64,000 nucleotides of DNA from Caldisericia bacterium (lineage in GTDB: Bacteria > Caldisericota > Caldisericia > B22-G15), in assembly GCA_030018355.1 (NCBI GenBank), contig JASEFN010000003.1:209939-273938 (forward strand), written 5' to 3'. Within the stretch, counting starts at the first letter, position 1. Each line of letters opens with the position of its first letter. Position numbers and translations under genes: made by a program. The notes under the pieces were generated by a model, which had not been told where the DNA came from, ran no database searches, and saw only the letters and a list, made by a program, of their open reading frames with translations. Below are positions 52,879 to 60,619 of this stretch, in pieces.

Positions 52879-54052
52879 TAAAAAAGTTTTAATAGGAATT
52901 ACAGGTGGTATTGCTGCTTATAAAGTTCCAAATCTTATCAGAGATTTAATAAAATTAAATTGTGAAGTAAAAGTAATTCTAAGTGAAAGTGCATTAAATT
53001 TTTTAACTCCTTACACTTTAAAAATTTTAACTAAAAACGATGTTTTAATTGATCAATTTGAAACATATGATAAAGGAAAAATTATTCACACATCACTTGC
53101 AAATTGGCCAGATTTATATGTAATTGTTCCTGCAACTGCAAATACAATTGCAAAAATTAGAAATGGTATAGCAGATAATCTTATAACCCTCTTTCCACTT
53201 TCCTCAACAACCAAAATTCTAATTGTTCCATCAATGCATACAAATATGTATGAAAATAAGATAACTCAGGAAAATCTAAGTGTTTTAAAAGAGAGAGGTT
53301 TTTTTATTTTAGAACCAGAAATTGGTGTTCTTGCTGGGGGTGATATTGGGAAAGGAAGATTACCTGAAAATGAAAGAATTTTGTTTGAAATAATTTATTT
53401 ACTTTATAAAAAACCTCTTAAAAATAAAAAGGTATTAATTACTGCAGGACCAACAAGAGAATTTATAGATAAAGTAAGATTTATTTCAAATCCTTCAAGT
53501 GGGAAAATGGGTTTTGAACTTGCAATTGAGAGCGTATTAAGAGGTGGAGATACAACTTTAATTTCTGGACCTGTTAATTTATTACCACCCCCAAGATTAA
53601 ATTATATAGGTGTAAATTCTGCCTATGAGATGTTTAATGAAGTTTCTAAATATTTTGATAAGATAGATTATTTAATTATGTCATCTGCTGTTTGTGACTT
53701 TAAGCCTAAGGAAACTTATAAAGAAAAAATAAAAAAAGAAAATTTTTCTTATAATCTTCAACTTGAAGAAACAATTGATATCTTAAAAGAAGTTGGAAAA
53801 AGAAAAAAGCATCAAAAATTAATTGGATTTGCTCTTGAAACAGAAAATATTTTTGAGAATGCAAAAAAGAAACTTATTGAAAAAAATCTTGATATGATTG
53901 TAATAAATACAATATCAGAAGAGAGTGGTTTTGAGGTTGAAACAAATAAAATATCAATAATGAAAAAAGATGATAATAAAATATATTCTTTTCCTGTTTT
54001 ACCAAAAAGTGAGGTTGCAAAAATAATTTTTGACTTTATGGAGGAGTTATGA
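52862..54052 (+). CDS. coaBC: Phosphopantothenoylcysteine decarboxylase / synthase, with altered CoaC site
   Basis: A bifunctional coenzyme A enzyme of 396 residues, probably starting at TTG 52862 behind GAGGAAGA. The N-terminal flavin-dependent CoaC half has GITGGIAAYK, the active-site His (H76) and PATANTIAKIRNGIADN. Two usually invariant residues differ: the PxMN motif reads PSMHTNMY (His at 126) and the LACG motif reads LAGGDIGKGR (Gly at 159). The C-terminal CoaB half is normal: ITAGPTREFIDKVRFISNPSSGKMG and SAVCDFKP. It overlaps rpoZ by 17 bp and asnS by 4 bp. Confidence 0.9.
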   Translation: MRLLNNKKVLIGITGGIAAYKVPNLIRDLIKLNCEVKVILSESALNFLTPYTLKILTKNDVLIDQFETYDKGKIIHTSLANWPDLYVIVPATANTIAKIRNGIADNLITLFPLSSTTKILIVPSMHTNMYENKITQENLSVLKERGFFILEPEIGVLAGGDIGKGRLPENERILFEIIYLLYKKPLKNKKVLITAGPTREFIDKVRFISNPSSGKMGFELAIESVLRGGDTTLISGPVNLLPPPRLNYIGVNSAYEMFNEVSKYFDKIDYLIMSSAVCDFKPKETYKEKIKKENFSYNLQLEETIDILKEVGKRKKHQKLIGFALETENIFENAKKKLIEKNLDMIVINTISEESGFEVETNKISIMKKDDNKIYSFPVLPKSEVAKIIFDFMEEL

Positions 54053-55341
54053 ACTGGGTTTATATTGAAGATTTAAAAGATTATGTTGGAAAGGATGTTG
54101 AAATAAGAGGATGGTTATACAATTCAAGGTTTTCAGGAAAGATAATTTTTTTAATTTTAAGAGATGGAACTGGTTTTGCACAATGTGTAGTTTCTCTTGG
54201 AGATGTGGGTGAAGAGATTTTTGAAAGAGCAAAAAAATTAACACTTGAATCTTCTTTAATTCTTAGAGGAGTTGTAAGAGAAGAGAAAAGAGCAATTGGT
54301 GGTTATGAAATTTTAACAAAAGATATTGAAATAATTCAGATTGTGGAAAATTATCCAATTGGACCAAAAGAGCATGGTATTGAATTTTTAATGGAAAATA
54401 GACATCTTTGGCTTCGATCAAGAAAACAATGGGCAATACAAAGAATAAGAAATGAACTTATAAAAAGTATCAGAGATTTCTTTTATGAAAACAAATTTTT
54501 ACTTTTTGATTCTCCAATTTTAACACCATCTGCATGTGAGGGAACAACTACTCTTTTCGAAATAGATTATTTTGGTGAGAAAGCATTTCTTTCTCAAAGT
54601 GGTCAATTATATAATGAGATTGGTGCTGCAGCATTTGGTAAAGTTTATTGTTTTGGACCAACATTTAGAGCAGAAAAATCAAAGACAAGAAGACATCTTA
54701 TGGAATTTTGGATGGTTGAACCAGAGGTTGCCTTTTTAGATCTTGAAGGAAATATGAAATTAATTGAAGATTTTGTTTCTTATATAGTACAAAGAGTTAT
54801 TGAGAGAAAAAAAGAGGAATTAAAAATTCTTGAAAGAGATACTTCAAAACTTGAAAAGGTAAAACCTCCTTTTCCAAGGATAACATATACAGAAGCACTT
54901 GAAATATTAAAAAGGAAAGGGAAAGAGATACCTTGGGGTGATGATTTTGGAGGAGATGAGGAGACAGCAATATCAGAAGAGTTTGAAAAACCTGTAATGG
55001 TCTATAAATATCCAAAAAAATGTAAAGCGTTTTATATGAAAGAGGATCCAGAAAATCCTGATCTTTCACTTTCTGTTGATCTACTTGCTCCTGAAGGATA
55101 CGGAGAAATTGTTGGTGGTGGACAAAGAGAGGATAGTTATGAAAAACTACTAAAAAGAATGGAAGAATTGAATATTCCAATTGGACCATATGAATGGTAT
55201 CTTGAATTAAGAAAATATGGTACATTTCCTCATTCTGGATTTGGTCTTGGCGTTGAAAGAACTTTAGCATGGATTTGTGGAATACACCATGTTAGAGAGA
55301 CAATACCTCTTCCAAGATTACTTGAAAGAATTTATCCATAA
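54049..55341 (+). CDS. asnS: Asparaginyl-tRNA synthetase
   Basis: A 430-residue class II synthetase. The N-terminal OB-fold anticodon domain (about 14-100: VEIRGWLYNSRFSGKIIFLILRDGTG) precedes motif 1 and motif 2 (YCFGPTFRAEKSKTRRHLMEFWMVEPE, read in parts) and motif 3 (GFGLGVERTLAWICG near 404). AsnRS rather than AspRS or LysRS is supported by SACEGTTTLFEIDYFGEKAFLSQSGQ-type features and an N-terminal domain of the Asn type. GGAGG precedes the ATG. It ends the long rapZ-asnS run. Confidence 0.93.
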   Translation: MNWVYIEDLKDYVGKDVEIRGWLYNSRFSGKIIFLILRDGTGFAQCVVSLGDVGEEIFERAKKLTLESSLILRGVVREEKRAIGGYEILTKDIEIIQIVENYPIGPKEHGIEFLMENRHLWLRSRKQWAIQRIRNELIKSIRDFFYENKFLLFDSPILTPSACEGTTTLFEIDYFGEKAFLSQSGQLYNEIGAAAFGKVYCFGPTFRAEKSKTRRHLMEFWMVEPEVAFLDLEGNMKLIEDFVSYIVQRVIERKKEELKILERDTSKLEKVKPPFPRITYTEALEILKRKGKEIPWGDDFGGDEETAISEEFEKPVMVYKYPKKCKAFYMKEDPENPDLSLSVDLLAPEGYGEIVGGGQREDSYEKLLKRMEELNIPIGPYEWYLELRKYGTFPHSGFGLGVERTLAWICGIHHVRETIPLPRLLERIYP

Positions 55342-55390
55342 ATTGTGTTAGAATTAAATTGATAAATTTTTTCAAAAAGGAGATTTTGAT

Positions 55391-56542
55391 ATGTATGTAT
55401 ATTTAAATAATGCAGCTACAACAAAAGTTGATGGAAGAGTTTTATTTAAAATGAGTAAATATTTTTCTGAACTTTATGAAAATCCAATGACTTCAAACTA
55501 TTCTCCTCTTGCAAAGAATGTTGAAGATGAGATGGATAAAGCGAGAGAGTCTATTGCAAAATTACTCAATTGTAAACCAAATGAGATATATTTCACTTCA
55601 GGTGGTACTGAATCTGATAATTGGGCAATAAAAGGTATTTGTTTAAGAAATTGGGATAAAAAAGGAGAAATTATCTCAACTCCAATTGAGCATATGGCAA
55701 TTATTGCAACTCTTAAAACTGTTGAAAAGTGGGGATTTAAAGTAAAATTTTTACCTGTGAATAAATACGGTATGGTTGATCCAGATGATTTAAAAAAGTT
55801 AATAACAAAAGATACTCTTCTTGTTTCAGTTATGCATGCAAATAATGAAATAGGAACTATTGAACCAATTGAAGAGATTGGAAAAATTTGTAGAGAAAAA
55901 GGAATTGTTTTTCATACAGATGCAGTTCAAACTGCGTGTCATATTGATATTGATGTTAAAAAAATGAATATTGATTTACTATCGCTTTCTGCACATAAAT
56001 TTTATGGACCAAAAGGAGTTGGTGCACTTTTTATAAGAGAAGGAGTTGAAATAGATCCATTTATGGATGGCGGACATCAAGAGAAAGGTTTAAGATCTGG
56101 TACACACAACTCTCCATCAATTATTGGAATGGGAGAAGCAGTTAATATTGCTTTAAAAGAGATGGAAGAAGAAAGAAAAAATGTACTTTATATGAGAAAT
56201 ATGATAGAAGAAAAAATTAAAAATCTTGAAGGTGTTTATATAAATGGAGATCCTTATAAAAGATTACCAAATAATTTAAGTATATCAATTGAGGGTGTAA
56301 AAGCAGAATCTCTTTTAGTTTATCTTGCATTAAATGGAATAATTGTCTCTGCTGGTGCTGCATGCAGTGCAAAAGAAAAAGAGGTTTCACATGTATTAAA
56401 AGCAATTGGTCTTCCAGAAGATCTTGCTTACAATACAATAAGAATTTCACTTGGAAAATTTAATTATCCAAAAGAAATTGAATATTTTAATGAAGTTTTA
56501 GAAACAGGTATTAAAAAGTTAAGAGAATTAGCACCAAGATAA
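55391..56542 (+). CDS. Cysteine desulfurase (first copy)
   Basis: A 383-residue PLP enzyme that takes sulfur from cysteine for Fe-S clusters or tRNA thiolation. Landmarks: N-terminal LNNAATTKVDGRVL, TSGGTESDNWAIKG (about 73-86), the His of MHANNEIGTIEP, the PLP Lys in LSAHKFYGPKGVGALF (about 199-214) and the active-site Cys in SAGAACSAKEKEVSHVLKAIG (Cys about 324). AAGGAG precedes the ATG. It opens a run of NifS-NifU-MIP18-NifS-NifU genes with almost no gaps. Confidence 0.93.
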   Translation: MYVYLNNAATTKVDGRVLFKMSKYFSELYENPMTSNYSPLAKNVEDEMDKARESIAKLLNCKPNEIYFTSGGTESDNWAIKGICLRNWDKKGEIISTPIEHMAIIATLKTVEKWGFKVKFLPVNKYGMVDPDDLKKLITKDTLLVSVMHANNEIGTIEPIEEIGKICREKGIVFHTDAVQTACHIDIDVKKMNIDLLSLSAHKFYGPKGVGALFIREGVEIDPFMDGGHQEKGLRSGTHNSPSIIGMGEAVNIALKEMEEERKNVLYMRNMIEEKIKNLEGVYINGDPYKRLPNNLSISIEGVKAESLLVYLALNGIIVSAGAACSAKEKEVSHVLKAIGLPEDLAYNTIRISLGKFNYPKEIEYFNEVLETGIKKLRELAPR

Positions 56543-56552
56543 GGACATTCTA

Positions 56553-56936
56553 ATGTATTTATTTGGAGAAAAATTTGTAGATCACTTTTTAAATCCAAGA
56601 AATGTTGGAGAGATTGAGAATCCAGATTCTATTGGTATAGTAGAAGAGGAAAAAGGCGGAGGCAAAATTATTTTTTATATAAAGGTTAATGGAGATAGAA
56701 TTATTGATATTAAGTATAAAATTTTAGGATGTCCATCAGCAATCAGTAGTGCGAGTTTAATTTCAGAAAGTTTTATAGGAGCGACATTAGAAGAGTGTTT
56801 AAAAATTGATATAAATTTTTTAAAAAATAATTTTGGAGATTTATCTCAAGACGTTCTTTATTGTGGAAATTTATCAATTGAAGCATTTAAGAATGCAATT
56901 ATTAATTTCTTAAAAAAGGAGGAAAAGAATGATTGA
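56553..56936 (+). CDS. IscU/NifU-like scaffold lacking one ligand cysteine
   Basis: A 127-residue NifU N-terminal-domain protein. FLNPRNVGEIENPDSIG matches the family start. The second and third ligand cysteines are present (C60 in LGCPSAI and C104 in LYCGNLS). The first, normally in a PxCGD motif near residue 36, is replaced by a Gly-rich stretch (EEEKGGGKII) that also loses the Asp. It cannot coordinate a cluster in the usual three-Cys way. AAGG precedes the ATG. It is placed between a cysteine desulfurase and a MIP18-like gene. Confidence 0.86.
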   Translation: MYLFGEKFVDHFLNPRNVGEIENPDSIGIVEEEKGGGKIIFYIKVNGDRIIDIKYKILGCPSAISSASLISESFIGATLEECLKIDINFLKNNFGDLSQDVLYCGNLSIEAFKNAIINFLKKEEKND

Positions 56937-57228
56937 TAGAGAAAAAGTAATTGAAGTTTTAAAAGGAATATATGATCCAGAGATACCAATAAATATTTGG
57001 GATCTTGGACTTGTATATAAACTTGATATAAATGAAAATAACGATATTTATATTTTAATGACACTTACATTTGCAGGTTGTCCTATTGGAAGTTATCTTA
57101 TAAATAAGGTTGAAGAAGAGTTGAAAAAAATTGAAAATGTTAACAATGTAAAAGTTGAATTAACATTTGATCCTCCATGGACACCAGATAGAATAAATGA
57201 AGAGGTAAAAAAAGAGTTAGGAATTTAA
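56929..57228 (+). CDS. MIP18/SufT-type (DUF59) metal-sulfur cluster protein
   Basis: A 99-residue protein. VLKGIYDPEIPINIWDLGLVYKLD (read in parts) at the N-terminus, the conserved Cys in LTFAGCPIGSYL (about 50) and the C-terminal DPPWTPDRINEEVKKELG are hallmarks of SufT/PaaD-like DUF59 proteins that aid Fe-S cluster maturation. GGAGG precedes the ATG. It overlaps the NifU-like gene by 8 bp and shares one base with the next desulfurase start (TAATG). Confidence 0.92.
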   Translation: MIDREKVIEVLKGIYDPEIPINIWDLGLVYKLDINENNDIYILMTLTFAGCPIGSYLINKVEEELKKIENVNNVKVELTFDPPWTPDRINEEVKKELGI

Positions 57229-58394
57229 TGTTTATGAAAAGAATATATCTTGATAATGCAACAACAACAAGGGTTGATGATGAGGTTTTAAAAGAGATAA
57301 ACTATTATTATACAGAGATTTATGGTGTTCCATCTTCAATTTTTAGTCATAGAGAAGGTCTTTTGGCAAAAGAAAAAGTGGAAAGCACAAGAGAGTTAAT
57401 TTCAAAAAAGATAAATAAAAAAGAGGGTGAAATAATTTTCACTTCAGGTGGAACTGAAGGAAATAATATTATTATAAAAGGAGTGAGTAATAAACTTAAA
57501 GAAAAGGGAAATCACTTGATAACCTCTCCGATAGAACACCTTTCAGTTTTAAATGTAATGAAGTTCCTTGAAAAGAAAGGATTTCAAATTTCATATGTTA
57601 GAGTTGACAAAAATGGTTTTGTAGATTTAGATGAATTAAAAAAACTAATTAAAAAAGATACCATTTTAATTTCAATTCAACATGTAAATCAAGAAACAGG
57701 TGTCATTCAAAATATTGAAGAGATTGGAAAAATTGCAAAAGAAAAAGAAGTTTTATTTCATGTTGATAGTTCTCTTGGTTTTCCATTTTTAGATGTTGAT
57801 GTAGAGAAAATGAATATCGATTTTTTAACTATTACAGCCCATAAATTTCATGGTCCAAAAGGAGTTGGGGCAATTTACATAAGAGATTTGAATAAACTTA
57901 AACCTATTATGCATGGTGGATACAATGAATTTAACTTAAGACCAGGAACAGAAAATGTGCCTTTGATTGCTGGTTTAGGAAAAGCAATAGAAATCTTTAA
58001 TAAAGAAGATTATAAAAGAATTAATGAGTTAAGATTATATTTACTTGAAAAAATTAAAAATGAAATTTCAGATATAAGGATTAATACACCAATTGAAAAA
58101 TCTCATTCAGGAATTTTAAATATAACATTTTATTTTGTTGAAGGAGAATCTATTGTTTTACGAATGGATATGGTGGGAGTTTCTCTTATAACTGGTTCTG
58201 CATGTTATAGTAAATCTCTTGAAGCAAGCCATGTTTTACTTGCTATGGGTTTATCACATGAAGATGCACATGGTTCAATTAGATTTTCTCTTTCAAAATA
58301 CAATACAAAAGAAGAAATTGATTATGTGGTTGAAGAATTGAAAAAAACAATTAAATTTTTAAGAGACCTTAGTCCTCTTAAAAGGGAGAATTAA
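57228..58394 (+). CDS. Cysteine desulfurase (second copy)
   Basis: A 388-residue NifS/IscS-like enzyme clearly paralogous to the gene at 55391. It shows LDNATTTRVDDEVL, TSGGTEGNNIIIKG, the PLP Lys in ITAHKFHGPKGVGAIYI (about 206-222), and the Cys in TGSACYSKSLEASHVLLAMG (about 325). The active-site His region reads QHVNQETG rather than HVNNEIG-like. A GTP-like start choice exists: ATG at 57228 or 57234. Its partner scaffold is the complete NifU gene two bases further on. Confidence 0.92.
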   Translation: MFMKRIYLDNATTTRVDDEVLKEINYYYTEIYGVPSSIFSHREGLLAKEKVESTRELISKKINKKEGEIIFTSGGTEGNNIIIKGVSNKLKEKGNHLITSPIEHLSVLNVMKFLEKKGFQISYVRVDKNGFVDLDELKKLIKKDTILISIQHVNQETGVIQNIEEIGKIAKEKEVLFHVDSSLGFPFLDVDVEKMNIDFLTITAHKFHGPKGVGAIYIRDLNKLKPIMHGGYNEFNLRPGTENVPLIAGLGKAIEIFNKEDYKRINELRLYLLEKIKNEISDIRINTPIEKSHSGILNITFYFVEGESIVLRMDMVGVSLITGSACYSKSLEASHVLLAMGLSHEDAHGSIRFSLSKYNTKEEIDYVVEELKKTIKFLRDLSPLKREN

Positions 58395-58396
58395 CC

Positions 58397-59032
58397 ATGT
58401 CAATGCCATATTCTAAAAAAGTTATTGAACTTTTTTTAAACCCAAAAAATGTTGGTGAAATAGAAAATCCAGATGGTTTTGCAACAGAAGGTAGTCCTGC
58501 ATGTGGAGATATGGTTTCTGTATATATAAAAGTTGATAAAGAAACTCAAAGAATTGTAGATATAAAGTTTAAATCTTTTGGATGTGCATCAAATATAGCA
58601 ACTGCATCAATTGTAACTGAGATGGTTAAAGGTAAAACTATTGAAGAAGCAAAGAAAATAACATGGAAAGAAGTTGTTGATGAGTTAGGTGGTCTCCCAC
58701 CCATTAAACTTCATTGTTCAATACTTGCAGTTGATGCACTTCAAGCAGCAATAACAAATTATGAAGAGAAAATGGGAATTCAGAAAGAAAAGGTTCCAAC
58801 AGATGAAAATTTAATTAGAAAAAGACTTAGACATGTTATTGACCCAAATACTGGGAAAGAAATTATTGGTAGTGGAGTTGTTAAAAAAATTGAGATAAAA
58901 GATGGAATTATAAATATCGAACTCAATATGAGCGAATTAAATCAATTTGCTAATTCAATAAAAGAAGAGATTCAAGAAAAATTAAAATATAGATGGGATG
59001 TAAAGGAGGTAAATGTAAAATTTTCAGATTAA
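58397..59032 (+). CDS. NifU-like scaffold fused to a DUF59-like domain
   Basis: A 211-residue protein. The N-terminal NifU/IscU domain has all three ligand cysteines (C36 in PACGDM with D38, C63 in FGCASNIA, C107 in LHCSIL). Instead of the usual C-terminal Nfu domain with CxxC, residues about 136-211 (LRHVIDPNTGKEIIGSGVVKKIEIKDG, read in parts) resemble a DUF59/MIP18 domain, but without its conserved Cys: the position reads NMSELNQFA. It is the likely working scaffold for the adjacent desulfurase. Confidence 0.88.
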   Translation: MSMPYSKKVIELFLNPKNVGEIENPDGFATEGSPACGDMVSVYIKVDKETQRIVDIKFKSFGCASNIATASIVTEMVKGKTIEEAKKITWKEVVDELGGLPPIKLHCSILAVDALQAAITNYEEKMGIQKEKVPTDENLIRKRLRHVIDPNTGKEIIGSGVVKKIEIKDGIINIELNMSELNQFANSIKEEIQEKLKYRWDVKEVNVKFSD

Positions 59033-59033
59033 A

Positions 59034-59246
59034 ATGCTGGAGTTTATTTTAGCAACAAATTTAAAAAAAGATCTACTTGAGATTCTTGATGAAGTTGAAA
59101 AAGGAAGATCATATCTCATTGTTAAAAAGGGTAAACCTTCTGCTGTTCTTCTTAATGTAGAATATTATGAAAGTCTAATTGAAACTGTAAAACTTCTTAA
59201 AGATAAAGAATTTTTAAAAGAATATTTAAAAATTGAAGAAGATTAG
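59034..59246 (+). CDS. Phd/YefM-family antitoxin, no toxin seen
   Basis: A 70-residue protein with the Phd/YefM pattern: ATNLKKDLLEILDEVEKGRSYLIVKKGKPSAVLLNVEYYESL (read in parts), then a variable C-terminal helix that would bind a toxin. It follows the NifU gene by 1 base. The next gene (59233 onward) is not a RelE/Doc/PIN-type toxin, so it appears to be an orphan. It may be a regulator of the Fe-S cluster genes or a remnant. Confidence 0.83.
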   Translation: MLEFILATNLKKDLLEILDEVEKGRSYLIVKKGKPSAVLLNVEYYESLIETVKLLKDKEFLKEYLKIEED

Positions 59247-59844
59247 ACTCCTTTTAGATAATTACTACTTGTCAAACGAAGATGTTTACAAAAATGGAAA
59301 AGTTATCTATTCTACAAAAATTAATTTTAATTATTTCAAATTTTCTTTAATAATCCTTTCAGCAAGAAAGTTTGATAAAGAGAAAATTTTAAAAATTTTA
59401 AATTCATTTAATCAAAAAGAAATTTATGAATATATCTTTGTTGTAGGAAAAAAGGAGGACAAAGAGTGGTTAATTAAAAATTTAAATATATTGAATGGAA
59501 AAGTCATTTTAAATCCCAATCCACATGATGTATTGTATACATCAATTAAACTCTCATTAAGAGCAATAAGTGAAAGAATAGATTATATCTGTTTTCATTT
59601 TTCAGTTTTGTCAGAAATTAAAAAAGAGACTGTTAAATATTTAATTGAAAGAGTTATAAAAAGTGATAAAGATATTTTTATTCCTATTTATCTTTCAAAA
59701 AGAGGACATCCTATCATTTTTAAAAAGGAAATGAAGAAAATTTTAAGTTCATTAAGAAAAGAAAAAGGACTTCCTTATATTTTAAAAAATTTCAAAGATA
59801 GAATAGAAGAGATTGATGTTAGTGATGTAGGAATTTTAAAATGA
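59233..59844 (+). CDS. Degenerate MobA/CoxI-like nucleotidyltransferase
   Basis: A protein of up to 203 residues (start uncertain; TTG 59233). The C-terminal half matches MobA-like/CoxI-type NTP transferases: ILNPNPHDVLYTSIKLSL, FIPIYLSKRGHPIIFKKEM (about 150-168), KGLPYILKNF and the ending EEIDVSDVGILK. The N-terminal nucleotide-binding loop (GxSxRMG type) is absent, and the metal-binding Asp tract (normally DQP) reads FHFSVL. Molybdenum cofactor genes are not in the window. Without those residues catalysis is unlikely. It is linked to the preceding antitoxin gene by overlap. Confidence 0.72.
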   Translation: MKKIRLLLDNYYLSNEDVYKNGKVIYSTKINFNYFKFSLIILSARKFDKEKILKILNSFNQKEIYEYIFVVGKKEDKEWLIKNLNILNGKVILNPNPHDVLYTSIKLSLRAISERIDYICFHFSVLSEIKKETVKYLIERVIKSDKDIFIPIYLSKRGHPIIFKKEMKKILSSLRKEKGLPYILKNFKDRIEEIDVSDVGILK

Positions 59845-60608
59845 GAATTGCAACATGGAATATAAATTCAATAAAATTAAGAATTGAATATTTAATTAAA
59901 TTGATAAAAGATTATCAAATAGATGTAATTTGTCTTCAAGAAACAAAAATTAGTGACGAAAATTTTCCAATTGAACCTTTTGAAAAAGAGAATCTTTTTG
60001 TTTCTTATTCTGGTGAAGGTGGAAGAAATGGAGTTGCAATTATATCTAAATTAAAGCCAAAGTTCGAAAGAATTGGTTTTTTGGATGGAGAGGAGGATAC
60101 TGAGAGAAGATTAATTGCTGTTAAAATAGAAGATAAATATTTTGTTAGTGTTTATGTGCCTCTTGGAGGACCAAAATCTTCAGAAAGATTTTTTTATAAA
60201 TTAAGATTTTTTGATAGATTAAAAAGATATTTTAATAGATTCCACAAAAACGATGAAAAAATATTTCTTTGTGGAGATTTTAATGTAGCACTTGAAGAGA
60301 TAGATGTGTATAACCCACAAGAACTTGAAGGAGAGATTGGATTTTTAAAAGAAGAGAGAGAAAAACTTAAAGAATTTTTGGATTGGGGATTTTATGATTC
60401 ATTTAGGTTTATTTATCCAGATAAAAAAGAATTTTCTTGGTGGGATTATAGATGGAATTCATATGAAAAAAATCGAGGAATGAGACTTGATTATATATTT
60501 ATAACACAAACCCTTATAGAAAATTTAGTGGATGTAATTTTATTAAAAAACTATAGAGAAATTGAAAAGCCATCAGATCACATTCCGGTTATAGTAAGTA
60601 TAAAATGA
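59841..60608 (+). CDS. xth: Exodeoxyribonuclease III / AP endonuclease
   Basis: A 255-residue EEP-family nuclease for base excision repair. It starts MRIATWNINSIKLRIEYL with the metal-site Asn, has CLQETKISDENFP (Glu, about 31-43), GGRNGVAIISK, the catalytic GDFNVALEEIDVYNP (about 144-158) and the final DYIFITQTL and SDHIPVIVS (Asp-His). Length and order are typical of XthA/ExoA. It overlaps the NTP-transferase-like gene by 4 bp and partners functionally with Nth in this window. Confidence 0.95.
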   Translation: MRIATWNINSIKLRIEYLIKLIKDYQIDVICLQETKISDENFPIEPFEKENLFVSYSGEGGRNGVAIISKLKPKFERIGFLDGEEDTERRLIAVKIEDKYFVSVYVPLGGPKSSERFFYKLRFFDRLKRYFNRFHKNDEKIFLCGDFNVALEEIDVYNPQELEGEIGFLKEEREKLKEFLDWGFYDSFRFIYPDKKEFSWWDYRWNSYEKNRGMRLDYIFITQTLIENLVDVILLKNYREIEKPSDHIPVIVSIK

Positions 60609-60619
60609 AATTATAATAT

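Noticed and set aside
54797-55270. A 157-codon open frame on the minus strand inside asnS
   Set aside because: Low-complexity Leu/Gln/Phe-rich translation typical of the reverse strand of AT-rich coding DNA; asnS itself is intact with clear motifs.
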